Origin: Endobugula sp965225895
Lineage (GTDB): Bacteria > Pseudomonadota > Gammaproteobacteria > Pseudomonadales > Cellvibrionaceae
Length of the DNA stretch: 47,960 nt
NCBI GenBank assembly: GCA_965225895.1
Contig: CBDDBR010000002.1
Span: 1 to 47,960, forward strand
Reading direction: 5' to 3'
A program made the position numbers and the translations under genes. Below are positions 7,494 through 16,483 of this stretch, piece by piece; the first letter of the stretch is position 1, and every line of letters begins with the position of its first letter. The notes beneath the pieces are model-generated. The model searched no databases. It saw only the letters and a list, made by a program, of their open reading frames with translations, and was not told the origin of the DNA.

Positions 7494-9414
7494 TCAACTA
7501 CCTACGGACTACCAGAACTTTATTGCATTGTCTCGCTATGCGAGATGGAAGGAAGACGAACAGCGTCGGGAGACTTGGAGTGAGACTGTATCCAGATATT
7601 TTGACTATATGGCTGACCATTTGCATTTTAAACATGGTTATAAGTTACAGCCCGCACTGAAGAAAGAACTAGAAGAAGCTGTCCTAAGTCAGGCCATCAT
7701 GCCTAGCATGAGAGCCTTGATGACTGCTGGTCCTGCATTAGACCGTTGCCATGTAGGTGGGTACAATTGTTCTTACGTGCCAGTGGATAGCCCGCGTGCA
7801 TTTGATGAGACGATGTATATTCTTATGTGCGGTACAGGGGTAGGCTTCTCAGTTGAACGCCACTGTATCGAAAAGCTACCCATGGTAGCGGAAGAGTTTC
7901 ACAACACAGATACAGTAATTAAAGTTGGCGACAGCCGTCCTGGGTGGGCAAAATCCCTCAAAGAACTTATTGCTATGCTGTACACAGGCCAAGTTCCTAA
8001 GTGGGATATGTCTGATGTACGTCCTGCAGGTGCTAGGCTCAAGACATTCGGTGGTAGGGCGTCAGGCCCACAACCGCTGGTTGAACTGTTCGAGTTCGTT
8101 GTACAGAAATTTAAAGGTGCCGCAGGGCGCCGGCTATACCCAATTGAATGTCACGACATCATGTGTAAGATTGGTGAAGTGGTAGTCGTAGGTGGTGTAC
8201 GCCGCAGCGCATTGATTTCATTATCTAATCTCAATGATGACCAGATGGCACACGCTAAGTCAGGTCAGTGGTGGGAGAATGAAGGCCAACGTGCGCTGGC
8301 TAACAACTCAGTAGCTTATAAAACTAAGCCTGAAATGGGTACATTTCTGCGTGAGTGGCTGTCACTGTACGACAGTAAGTCAGGTGAACGCGGTATCTTT
8401 AATCGCCAGTCTGCAATTAAGCAAGCCGCTAAGAATGGTAGACGTGAGATAAATCATGACTTCGGCTGCAACCCTTGCAGTGAGATTATCCTACGCCCAT
8501 ACCAGTTCTGTAATCTGTCGGAGGTAGTGGTACGTGAGAATGATACGATTGATGTATTGAAGAACAAGGTACGTCTTGCTACTATTCTTGGTACATTCCA
8601 GTCCACATTGACTAACTTTAAGTATCTTCGCCATGTATGGAAGAAGAATACGGAAGAAGAAAGATTGCTTGGCGTGTCACTTACAGGCATCATGGATAGC
8701 ACACTAACTGCTACAGCGGGTAACAAGCTGGAAGTGATGCTTGAAATGCTACGTGATGTTTCCGTACAAACAAATGAAGCACTTGCTAAAAAGCTTGGCA
8801 TTCCACAGTCTACGGCTGTCACGTGTGTGAAGCCTAGTGGTACTGTATCTCAGCTTACCGATGCTGCCAGTGGCATTCATGCAAGGCACAATCCTTATTA
8901 CATTCGTACTGTGCGTGGTGACAACAAAGACCCGCTCACACAGTTCCTAGTATCTGAGGGTATTCCTGCAGAGCCTGATGTAATGAAGCCTGACAGCACC
9001 ACAGTGTTTAGCTTTCCTATGAAATCACCACAAGGTGCGGTGACACGTACTGCTATGACTGCTATTCAACAGCTTGAGTTGTGGCTAATATATCAGCGCC
9101 ATTGGTGCGAACATAAGCCTAGCGTAACAATTTCAGTTAAGGAAAATGAATGGGTAGACGTAGGTGCGTGGGTATATACACACTTTGATGAGGTGAGTGG
9201 CATCAGCTTCCTACCCTTCAGTGAGCATACGTACCAGCAAGCACCTTATCAGGACATTGATGAGGTACAGTACAAAGAGTTCTTGACTAAGATGCCTAAG
9301 AAGGTAGAATGGTCTAAGCTACAGGACTTTGAAAAAGAAGATACTACATCAGGTGGGCGTGAGTTAGCGTGTACCGCAGGTGTGTGTGAAATTGTAGATA
9401 TTTCAGCAGGGTGA
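7486..9414 (+). CDS. nrdJ: Ribonucleotide reductase, class II (adenosylcobalamin-dependent)
   Basis: 642 residues. Reduces ribonucleotides to deoxyribonucleotides for phage DNA synthesis using a B12-derived radical. By position with the Lactobacillus leichmannii enzyme: C95 and C342 are the redox pair, C331 the thiyl-radical cysteine and E333 the catalytic acid in CNPCSEI. C629 and C634 (ACTAGVCEI) form the C-terminal shuttle pair. The sequence CHVGGYNCSYVPVDSPRAFDET is typical of monomeric class II enzymes. At 642 residues it is shorter than that enzyme (about 740). No small subunit or NrdD activase is present, as expected. It implies a host that makes or imports cobalamin, common in marine alphaproteobacteria. 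Start ATG 7486 overlaps the preceding gene. Confidence 0.92.
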   Translation: MNNQLPTDYQNFIALSRYARWKEDEQRRETWSETVSRYFDYMADHLHFKHGYKLQPALKKELEEAVLSQAIMPSMRALMTAGPALDRCHVGGYNCSYVPVDSPRAFDETMYILMCGTGVGFSVERHCIEKLPMVAEEFHNTDTVIKVGDSRPGWAKSLKELIAMLYTGQVPKWDMSDVRPAGARLKTFGGRASGPQPLVELFEFVVQKFKGAAGRRLYPIECHDIMCKIGEVVVVGGVRRSALISLSNLNDDQMAHAKSGQWWENEGQRALANNSVAYKTKPEMGTFLREWLSLYDSKSGERGIFNRQSAIKQAAKNGRREINHDFGCNPCSEIILRPYQFCNLSEVVVRENDTIDVLKNKVRLATILGTFQSTLTNFKYLRHVWKKNTEEERLLGVSLTGIMDSTLTATAGNKLEVMLEMLRDVSVQTNEALAKKLGIPQSTAVTCVKPSGTVSQLTDAASGIHARHNPYYIRTVRGDNKDPLTQFLVSEGIPAEPDVMKPDSTTVFSFPMKSPQGAVTRTAMTAIQQLELWLIYQRHWCEHKPSVTISVKENEWVDVGAWVYTHFDEVSGISFLPFSEHTYQQAPYQDIDEVQYKEFLTKMPKKVEWSKLQDFEKEDTTSGGRELACTAGVCEIVDISAG

Positions 9415-9421
9415 GGACGTA

Positions 9422-9613
9422 ATGGCTAATAAAAAAGCAGTAGACAGGTTTTACCACGAGGGGCGTAAAGCTTTTAGTGAAGCAGAAAAACGTGGAGACT
9501 ATTACCACATACCTGCTAACCCACATTCAATGGACTCCTTTAGAGGTAAAGAATGGCAACGAGGGTACAACCTCAGCTACTTCCAGAACTTAAAAAGGAT
9601 TCAATCACGATGA
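9422..9613 (+). CDS. Small protein with RMF/CrpP-like motif
   Basis: 63 residues from ATG 9422, preceded by GAGGACGTA, a good ribosome site. The pattern FYHEGRKAF...NP...KEWQRGYN (A/F-x-x-G spacing, Asn-Pro, then Trp-x-x-Gly-aromatic) resembles the short ribosome modulation factor / CrpP-like group found in bacteria and phages. If real, it could bind ribosomes or modify small molecules, but the match is by pattern memory only. It overlaps the MazG-like start by 4 bp and lies in the nucleotide-metabolism cluster. Confidence 0.55.
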   Translation: MANKKAVDRFYHEGRKAFSEAEKRGDYYHIPANPHSMDSFRGKEWQRGYNLSYFQNLKRIQSR

Positions 9614-10029
9614 ATGCTAGAGAAAACCAAGTACGCCGCTTTCAAAAAGCTATGGAGCAACCCATTGATACAGAGCTATCAAGCAAACAACTTATATTAC
9701 GTATGTCATTCATTGATGAAGAAGTGAAAGAATTGCGTGACGAGGTCTTGACGGCTGTCAAAGAACTTGAAGAAACTAAAGCTGTTTCACACCAAGTACG
9801 TGTAAATCTATTAAAAGAACTAGGTGACGTAATGTATGTTGCGTCGGGCTTTGCCGTAACTTTTGGCTTGCCTATATCTAGGGCTTTTGATAGGATACAT
9901 GAATCCAATATGAGCAAAATGGTTGATGGTAAGGCTATCAAGAATGACGAAGGTAAAGTCATGAAGGGGCCAAACTATAGGCCACCAATACTAGATGACC
10001 TAGTAAGCGACCAATTAGAATTATTTTAG
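9610..10029 (+). CDS. MazG-like nucleoside triphosphate pyrophosphohydrolase
   Basis: 139 residues from ATG 9610, with AAGGA at 9595-9599; the in-frame ATG at 9553 sits inside the previous gene. All-alpha NTP-PPase signature: DEEVKELRDE (E-E-x-x-E-L) followed by LLKELGDVMYVASG (E-x-x-D), the metal-binding acids of MazG/dUTPase-like enzymes. A C-terminal segment RIHESNMSKM then MKGPNYRPP is typical of phage versions. Likely reaction: hydrolysis of (d)NTPs or an alarmone-like nucleotide to the monophosphate plus pyrophosphate, shaping pools next to the reductase. The exact substrate cannot be read from sequence. Confidence 0.85.
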   Translation: MNARENQVRRFQKAMEQPIDTELSSKQLILRMSFIDEEVKELRDEVLTAVKELEETKAVSHQVRVNLLKELGDVMYVASGFAVTFGLPISRAFDRIHESNMSKMVDGKAIKNDEGKVMKGPNYRPPILDDLVSDQLELF

Positions 10030-10038
10030 GAGAGTTAA

Positions 10039-10266
10039 ATGTCGGATGACGCTAGAATTATTACCATTGATGGTAACGAATACAACTTTGAAGAACTAGA
10101 AGATAACCAAAAAATAATGGTGAATCATCTTTCTTCTTTAAATAGCAAAATTGCACAAGCTAGGTTTGACCTAGACCAACTAAGTGTAGCACAAAATGCA
10201 TTTAGTGACATGCTGGTAGCTTCCGTAAAAGAAACTAAACCAGAACCAGAGAAAAGTAAGAAATAA
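10039..10266 (+). CDS. Small coiled-coil protein (DUF6447-like)
   Basis: 75 residues from ATG 10039, with a clear AGGAG site. It begins with a beta hairpin (RIITIDGNEYNFEEL), followed by a long helix with heptad-like hydrophobics (IMVNHLSSLNSKIAQARFDLDQL) and a charged tail rich in Lys, Glu and Pro. The order 'tIdG-x-Y' then helix matches a common small phage family I associate with DUF6447; its function is unknown. The stop overlaps the next start by one base (TAATG). Confidence 0.65.
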   Translation: MSDDARIITIDGNEYNFEELEDNQKIMVNHLSSLNSKIAQARFDLDQLSVAQNAFSDMLVASVKETKPEPEKSKK

Positions 10267-10715
10267 TGGAGCATTTGGAACCAGTAAAGAAAGACCGTAA
10301 AAAATTCGACTTGGATTTGCAGTATGGAAAAGTTCGTGAACAGCGTATCGCTGACATGCTTCAGAATAAAAAGATTGAAGTAAAATCAGAAAGAGATATG
10401 TGGGCACGTACCGGCAATATTGCGATTGAGTATCAATCGTACGGCAAGCCCAGTGGCATCGCTGCCACAGAAGCTGATTACTGGTTCCACAATCTGTGTA
10501 TCGGTGATGATACTTTTGCTACACTTGTGTTTAGCACTGAGTCACTGAAAAGAATCATAGCTAATCTTGACTACAAGAAAACAGTTAAGGGTGGCGATAA
10601 CTACGCTTCCCAGATGTATCTTCTAAATATACAGAAGCTATTTTCATCTGACGTAATCAAGGCTTTTAAGGAAAATGAAAATGGCATCAATGAAGACGCT
10701 GTCAATACACAGTGA
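10266..10715 (+). CDS. PD-(D/E)XK-type nuclease, resolvase-like
   Basis: 149 residues. The order DLQYGKVREQRIADML, then KIEVKSE (E-x-K), then TGNIAIEYQ and SGIAATEADYWF is a recurring phage pattern of a restriction-endonuclease fold: an N-terminal Glu helix, the E-V-K catalytic strand, a second acidic strand and a T-x-A-D-Y-W helix. Likely a structure-specific or strand-cleaving DNA endonuclease. It is the third such nuclease in the early module. It shares one base with the preceding stop, and the next gene begins inside its 3' end. Confidence 0.7.
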   Translation: MEHLEPVKKDRKKFDLDLQYGKVREQRIADMLQNKKIEVKSERDMWARTGNIAIEYQSYGKPSGIAATEADYWFHNLCIGDDTFATLVFSTESLKRIIANLDYKKTVKGGDNYASQMYLLNIQKLFSSDVIKAFKENENGINEDAVNTQ

Positions 10716-10983
10716 GCTAGACGTACACCTCAGCATCACTAAGCAGGGCATCGGCGTAACTATATCCGGTGAAGAGGCTGAGACTTCATTCAGTGAGTAC
10801 ACATGGGATGAGCTGTCTGATGATATGATTGAACAACATGCTGTGCCTGTGTTAGCTAGCAATGACTATAAAATTAGTAAAGATAGCCGTGACTTTATCA
10901 AAGAAGCGGCACAAAAAATGCGCTATGCCGCTAGTAAAATGGCACAGCGCACTGATAATATGGATGTTGTAGATATTAGTTAG
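10681..10983 (+). CDS. Hypothetical protein, last gene of the early module
   Basis: 100 residues from ATG 10681, which has AAGGA (10668-10672) 8 nt upstream; an ATG at 10675 is too close to that site. Overlaps the preceding nuclease by 35 bp. A beta-rich N-terminus (LDVHLSITKQGIGVTISG), an acidic middle (TWDELSDDMIEQ) and a helix of basic residues (EAAQKMRYAASKMAQR) can be seen; no family recognised. Its TAG stop overlaps the stop codon of the large opposing gene, so it closes the plus-strand unit. Confidence 0.65.
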   Translation: MASMKTLSIHSELDVHLSITKQGIGVTISGEEAETSFSEYTWDELSDDMIEQHAVPVLASNDYKISKDSRDFIKEAAQKMRYAASKMAQRTDNMDVVDIS

Positions 10984-13900
10984 GGATTAGTAGTCCCATA
11001 CATACCTTGGACTGACTGGGATGCTGCGGAACTATTCTGTAGCATCCTTTCTGTTTGGTCTGCATCAGACTCGCGTATACCCATACCCTCCATAGCTACT
11101 TTAGCAATTAAAGTACCATACGCGCCAGACCCAAAGAACATTTGCTTTAGTTTATCTGCAGTTGTCTGTGCTTTACCAGTTCCTGTTACTGCTTTAACAA
11201 ACTCATCATTAGCAAGTAATCTTGCAACTCGTGCCTGTGAAGCGAGCCTAGCTAATCCAGAAGCAAACTTTCCAGGGTCTACTGTAAACATTTCACCAAT
11301 AATTTGTGCACCTGCAAGTGCAGAACCTGCATCAGCCCCATCCCTTGTAACTACCCCAGCGTATTCAGTAATGGCATCTAAAACTTTTTCGTCTGTTTCA
11401 TTTAGTATGTCTTTAAATACACCCGCAGATTTAAGCTTTGTCATGACTTTTTGCAGTGCAGCTACATCTATTGTTTGTTGACCTATATCTGCATACGGTG
11501 ATTTACTTGATACTTCTTTTAGTACACCGCTTTGAGGTGATATAATAAAATTCAACAATCCCTCACGTAAATTTGTGGCTACCCCTTCTTTACCTTCTGG
11601 AGTTGCCTGTCTACGGCCAACCGCCAGCAATTCATTTAAGGATGCACGAATTTGTGCAGAGTCTCCGCTAAGTGCTGTTTCAAACACTTCAGCCATTGTG
11701 CCCGATTGGGGTGCACCCAGTACTTGGTCTATACTTCCACCGCGTTGCAGGTTAGCAATTAAAGTTGCATCATTACGTATCTGCGCTTCTTGTGCTTCAT
11801 CAATACCCAACGCACGTAATTGACGGGGTTCAAAAGAATCAAGAAATTTAGTTACATCAGTTGCACCAGTAACATCTGCCAAATCTGTAGGATTCATACG
11901 CGCTAGTTTACTACTTAATACGCTAGCAAAAGAATTCTTTAGGTCAGTAGCAGCACCTATAACTTCTGGCCCAGTTTTAGATGGGTCAATCTTATCTATA
12001 TTTTGGCGTACGTATGCTTCCTGTGCATTGATGTTTTCCATAGTCACGGTTGCTGGTAAAGCACGACCACCACCGCCTGGAACTGTTGTTAGTTGTTCTG
12101 CTAATGTAGCGGGCTCAGGTGTTTCTGTACTTCTACGGCCTATACGAGCTTGTGTCTGAAGCCCAGTGCCTGTTAACTCAAAAGTTTCTTTATAGAAATT
12201 ATTTGCTTTTGCGAGATTATCTGCTACTCCGTCAATTGGTTTTACAGGTTTGCCGATAAGGTCAAGAAGTGCATTACGCATTTCCATGGCCTGCCCAAAT
12301 AACTTTGGATTAGTTGCTGTACCCGCAGTGCCAAATGTATCACGTGCCAGCTCACCATAACGAGATGCATATAGCTGTAGTATTTTAGCTGGGCTGTCCA
12401 CAGATTTAGCATCAAAGTTAAATCCTGGATTATCCTCTGCAAATTTTTTCACAGCAGCTCTAATTTGTGATGGATTAATCTGACGAGTGCCATCTTTTTG
12501 CACTTTACCCATAGTGATAAGGCTATCCATGAGATTACTCATAAGCCGCTCACCACGTACTTCTGGTGGCAAATCTGCAGCTATCGTTGTTTTATCAAGT
12601 TTAGTTGCATCCGCTGGCGTTACAGGAATAATAGTTGTAGTGTTTTCTGGTAAAAACGCACGTATATCATCTAAGTTATATGATGAATTTTTAACTTTAT
12701 CAAAGACATCTGAGTATAACCCACGAGCTTCGACAGCACGAAGCCGTAGAAACAAGTCTTCTAAAGAACCTAGGTTCTCACCTATGGTAGTCAAGTCTGG
12801 ACGTTCACCTACTGGTGCATCCTGTACAGATTTTAGTGTTTGTCCAATACCTGCTACGTCTTGTTGAAACTTTTTAAAGTCGCCTTCACCTACATTGTCT
12901 CCGTATTTTTTAAGATACGATACAACAGACTGCATTTGTTCCTGAGTTTTAAGTGGTATAATTAGAGACGTCTGTTCTGCTAAACTAGCTACACGACCAA
13001 TTAATCGGTTAGGTGACACCTGCTGTAGCATTAGGTTTTCTAATGGAATGCCAATATCCATAGCACCACCAGCAGCTGTTTCTGCTACTGTTTCTTGTGC
13101 TCTAACTGCTGATTCATACGTTGTAGGTTTGATTTGTCCTTTAGAACGCACACTACCTATGGCTAGTTTCATTTTGTCTTTTAGACCAGGAATTAGGGCA
13201 AAAGCAGTTTCTAAGGCGCCGGCAATTTCACGTTGTTTTTCAGCTTCGGTAGCTTCACCTGCTTGAAACACCTCTGGAACAGTTAGTTCTTTAATTAAAT
13301 CTAATGTTCCAGAAAACTGCAGGGCTTCTTCTTTGTTTAGCCCAAGTTCATCTTGGAGATATTGCCTACCAGCTTCTACGGACTTTCCACCAACGTATAG
13401 TGTGTACCCAAACATTATTGGGGCAGTAACAACAGCAAGAGGCCCACTTACGGCAGCTGTAGCCGCGCTAGTAGCAAAAGCGGCAGGAACGATAGCTAAA
13501 GAAGCCCCTGTTTCAGCAAGTACACCCGGTGCGTAGCGTTCCACCATAGCCTCAGCCCCAACAGTAGCAGGAGCAAAGTCGGTATATGTGCCATCATCAC
13601 GCTTAACTGATACGTAATTACGAGGTGCAAACATACTAAGATTAGGACCATCGTCCTTAATCATACGTACGTTGCCTTTACCAAAGGTTTTTTCCATAGC
13701 GTTAAAATACTGTTCATCAGTATCAGCTAGGTATAATTCCTTTTGTGCACCGGAGGCACTAATTAGATTAGATACTTCTGTGCCCCTAGGGTCAACATTT
13801 ACACCATACTCCTGTGCTTTTGGTGTAAGCCTGTCTATGCGAGCCGCCTCAAACAGTTCTTGAGACTGTGCTAAAGCTTGCGGGGTTGTTTCCGAAAACG

Positions 13901-14111
13901 CTTCTGAAGATGGTGTATCAAAAAGACCAAAGAATGTTTTTTCCTTCGGTAATTCATCTGCCTTTTTAGGGTCAAACATAACCCCTGGATATACTTCAAT
14001 AGGGCCAGGAAGCACTACTTCGTCATCTTGGTCTACGGATACATTTGCTTGTGCAGGTAAGGGTGTTGAACCATACATTCCTGCTACAGATTGTGATGCT
14101 GTGTTAGCCAT
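10980..14111 (-). CDS. Very large probable internal virion (ejection) protein
   Basis: 1043 residues, last gene of the late module. Mostly helical and polar, with Ala/Gly-rich hydrophobic stretches around residues 200-245 (AIVPAAFATSAATAAVSGPL) that could insert in membrane. In T7-like phages the largest genes at the end of the tail block are ejection proteins that form a channel; size, hydrophobic patch and position suggest the same here. The motif ASQSVxGMYGxT occurs near both ends: ASQSVAGMYGST near residue 5 and ASQSVQGMYGTT just before the stop. There is no lysozyme motif that I can see. The stop overlaps that of the opposing early gene. The role is inferred. Confidence 0.7.
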   Translation of the reverse strand: MANTASQSVAGMYGSTPLPAQANVSVDQDDEVVLPGPIEVYPGVMFDPKKADELPKEKTFFGLFDTPSSEAFSETTPQALAQSQELFEAARIDRLTPKAQEYGVNVDPRGTEVSNLISASGAQKELYLADTDEQYFNAMEKTFGKGNVRMIKDDGPNLSMFAPRNYVSVKRDDGTYTDFAPATVGAEAMVERYAPGVLAETGASLAIVPAAFATSAATAAVSGPLAVVTAPIMFGYTLYVGGKSVEAGRQYLQDELGLNKEEALQFSGTLDLIKELTVPEVFQAGEATEAEKQREIAGALETAFALIPGLKDKMKLAIGSVRSKGQIKPTTYESAVRAQETVAETAAGGAMDIGIPLENLMLQQVSPNRLIGRVASLAEQTSLIIPLKTQEQMQSVVSYLKKYGDNVGEGDFKKFQQDVAGIGQTLKSVQDAPVGERPDLTTIGENLGSLEDLFLRLRAVEARGLYSDVFDKVKNSSYNLDDIRAFLPENTTTIIPVTPADATKLDKTTIAADLPPEVRGERLMSNLMDSLITMGKVQKDGTRQINPSQIRAAVKKFAEDNPGFNFDAKSVDSPAKILQLYASRYGELARDTFGTAGTATNPKLFGQAMEMRNALLDLIGKPVKPIDGVADNLAKANNFYKETFELTGTGLQTQARIGRRSTETPEPATLAEQLTTVPGGGGRALPATVTMENINAQEAYVRQNIDKIDPSKTGPEVIGAATDLKNSFASVLSSKLARMNPTDLADVTGATDVTKFLDSFEPRQLRALGIDEAQEAQIRNDATLIANLQRGGSIDQVLGAPQSGTMAEVFETALSGDSAQIRASLNELLAVGRRQATPEGKEGVATNLREGLLNFIISPQSGVLKEVSSKSPYADIGQQTIDVAALQKVMTKLKSAGVFKDILNETDEKVLDAITEYAGVVTRDGADAGSALAGAQIIGEMFTVDPGKFASGLARLASQARVARLLANDEFVKAVTGTGKAQTTADKLKQMFFGSGAYGTLIAKVAMEGMGIRESDADQTERMLQNSSAASQSVQGMYGTTNP
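11019..11056 (+). terminator. Plus-strand terminator inside the opposing gene
   Basis: GGATGCTGCGGAA (11019-11031) pairs with TTCTGTAGCATCC (11035-11047) over 13 bp, including two G-T pairs, around a CTA loop, and is followed by TTTCTGTTT. This has the form of a rho-independent terminator for the early transcript, 36 bp past its last stop. It lies antisense within the 3' end of the 1043-codon structural gene. The other flank has no T run, so it should act in one direction only. Confidence 0.65.
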
Positions 14112-14119
14112 ATTATTCC

Positions 14120-16483
14120 TTATGAATTTCTATTTGCTTGTCTAATCTTTGCAGCTTCTAATTCATCCGCAAGTGCTGATGCATTTGCTACGCCTGGAAT
14201 ACGTGCAAGATTCGAAGAATTAGAATATGCTTTTCTATAAGCTTCTGTGTCACCATTTAAATCACGGAATGAATTTACACGTTGCATAGCCCTCTGTGTC
14301 ATCTGCTGTACACGGAATATCTGTTCTTCATATCGACCACGCTGTGCCACAGGCAATGCTTCATATTCATTCTTATTGAGAAGTTTTACACCATGTGATT
14401 GTGCTATATTTTTCATAATATCTACAGATATGTTATTTTCAAGTAGCTTACCAGAATCATCTGTAATTTTTATAGAGCCATTGTCACGTACTTCCATGAT
14501 TGTCAGTGATGGATTATTTTGATACATTCTCATGGCTGTATCCATAGCCATTGCTTCTTGTAATCCAATTAATGCCTGTGTAGCACGAGTTGAACCGATA
14601 CCAGAGTCATTAATTACAGCAACGTAATCTAGCACAATTCTCAAGTCTTGGTCAGATAGCCTTGGGTCTTCAAATAACTGGTCTTTTGCTGTAGAAATCA
14701 AAGGAATTGTAGCCTGGCGCATCTTTGTAATTTCTTGTGTTTCTGTTTCAAACCCAGGAATTGTTGTTCCAAATACAGAATTAGCAATATCTACAGTATC
14801 CTGTGTACGCATAATAATGTCGCCCACAATGTTAAATCCATTTGGATTTCTTGCGGTAAGTTGTATTGCATTACCGATGTCCATAGAGCGTGCATTATTT
14901 GTACCAATTTTTGCAAGGTTAAGTTCTTTAGTTTTAGGACGTGGTTCTATAAAATTGCCCGATGACATAATTGGTGCACGTTGTAAAGTAATCGTGCCAT
15001 TTGGCCCCACCATAGGAACCATTGCTATACCATCTTGGGTTGCCAATCCACCAGCTGCAACAAATGACCCAGCCCTAGACCTAACTTCATCTTCATTCTG
15101 TGTTGGGTCTACTCGCATACTTTCCGCAACTATTGCTTCAACCTTTTCTTTGAACACGCTCATTTTATCTGCGCCAGCTTCTGGTACTTTAGGAATAAAG
15201 TCAGTGGTCAATGAGTTTTCAATAGCATTGAAAATAGTATCGTCTTTGTTTTTTGTAGCTATCGCTAGCTGTTGTGGCATAGCAAAAATTAGCTCTAGCT
15301 GGTCTGAAGTATATTTATCAGAATGCTCTCTAGCATGTTTAACAGTTTCTTCAACTAGCTTTGATATATGACCGTAGCGTGTGTCAGTTGCTGTTCCTGC
15401 ACCTAGTAGTTTTCTACCCTTGATAACTAGGCTATTTACAGTATCTGCAACGCCCTCCTTAGCCGCATACCCTGGAACGGTAGCCGCTTCATACATATGC
15501 TTATTAAGTTCTGTTGATATTGTTGATAGCTGGTCACGTGTACCCTGCGACAGCTTATCATCAGAAATACCTGCTGAAATAGCTGAAATGCTGGTTCCAT
15601 GCACTTCCCCGAAGAAACCCTTTACGTCAGGGGGCATCATTGTGGTTAGAGCAAAGTTTTGTAACTGAGATACTTCAGCACCACCGGTACCGTTCACAGA
15701 GAACGTTTCGTAATCTTTCATAACTTTTGCAGCCAGCTCACGACCTGTAACGGTTGTACCATCTGGCATTTGTATGTTTTCCATACGTAGAAAATCAGGC
15801 TTAGTTATTACATTTAGAACGCTACTTTGTTTAGCATCAACTACTTCTTTGTATTTATCTGTCGGAGCAATAGCTAAAGCTGCTGTTGGGTCTGCTCGTG
15901 TAGGCATTGTACCAGCAATAACTTTACGATACTGTTCAATTGGCATACCTAATCTTTTTGCAGCCCGTTGCTCAATCTCTTCTTCATTAGCACCACCAAA
16001 CAAACGACCCATAAAAGAATCAAAACCAACATCAGTTTCCACAGGTGTTTCTGCCGCAGCTAGGGCAGCTTCAGTTTGTGCCATGTCAGGAGTTTCCACA
16101 ACAGTTTGTGTAGTGGACTTTAATGGTTTAATGGATAGCTTATCTCTATTATTTAAATAAAACTCAATAGGGTCTTTACCGCCTGATAAATTAATAAGGC
16201 TACGTGCTATACTGTTTAGTTCATCTTGGCTAGCGTTTTTTATGAATTCATCATCCTGTACAGACAATGCTTGTGCAATAGAATCAATCTTTTTGCTTTC
16301 AGTGTTGTACGCATTTATGCCGTCATCATACGCCTTCTTTTTAGCGCCAAAGCCCTGCACTCTTTGTTGAATGCCCTCTTCATCACGTGTGGCATTAGCT
16401 TGTATTAAATCAGTAGCAGTATCTAAACTACCACGTATGAATGCACCCGTAGTGCCGCGCATCAGTCCACCAAGAAATGCCAT
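14120..16483 (-). CDS. Large virion protein, probable ejection protein
   Basis: 787 residues. Starts MAFLGGLMRGTTGAFIRGSL, a Gly-rich, weakly hydrophobic N-terminus, then long charged helices (coiled-coil-like around 40-90), an acidic linker and a mixed middle. The C-terminus is Gln/Arg-rich (RVQQMTQRAMQRVNSF). It lies between a 183-residue protein and the 1043-residue one, in the place of T7 internal core genes 15 and 16. No enzyme motif recognised. The start shares a base with the upstream stop. Structural role inferred from size, place and composition. Confidence 0.65.
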   Translation of the reverse strand: MAFLGGLMRGTTGAFIRGSLDTATDLIQANATRDEEGIQQRVQGFGAKKKAYDDGINAYNTESKKIDSIAQALSVQDDEFIKNASQDELNSIARSLINLSGGKDPIEFYLNNRDKLSIKPLKSTTQTVVETPDMAQTEAALAAAETPVETDVGFDSFMGRLFGGANEEEIEQRAAKRLGMPIEQYRKVIAGTMPTRADPTAALAIAPTDKYKEVVDAKQSSVLNVITKPDFLRMENIQMPDGTTVTGRELAAKVMKDYETFSVNGTGGAEVSQLQNFALTTMMPPDVKGFFGEVHGTSISAISAGISDDKLSQGTRDQLSTISTELNKHMYEAATVPGYAAKEGVADTVNSLVIKGRKLLGAGTATDTRYGHISKLVEETVKHAREHSDKYTSDQLELIFAMPQQLAIATKNKDDTIFNAIENSLTTDFIPKVPEAGADKMSVFKEKVEAIVAESMRVDPTQNEDEVRSRAGSFVAAGGLATQDGIAMVPMVGPNGTITLQRAPIMSSGNFIEPRPKTKELNLAKIGTNNARSMDIGNAIQLTARNPNGFNIVGDIIMRTQDTVDIANSVFGTTIPGFETETQEITKMRQATIPLISTAKDQLFEDPRLSDQDLRIVLDYVAVINDSGIGSTRATQALIGLQEAMAMDTAMRMYQNNPSLTIMEVRDNGSIKITDDSGKLLENNISVDIMKNIAQSHGVKLLNKNEYEALPVAQRGRYEEQIFRVQQMTQRAMQRVNSFRDLNGDTEAYRKAYSNSSNLARIPGVANASALADELEAAKIRQANRNS

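Noticed and set aside
7925..8185. Possible second gene overlapping the ribonucleotide reductase in another frame
   Set aside because: No recognisable motif or ribosome site, unlike the overlap in dcm; most likely a shadow.
12487..12867. Plus-strand ORFs opposite the large virion genes (for example here and at 14817, 27293 and 29141)
   Set aside because: They mirror codon bias of the minus-strand genes, have no ribosome sites and no domain-like sequence; regarded as shadows.
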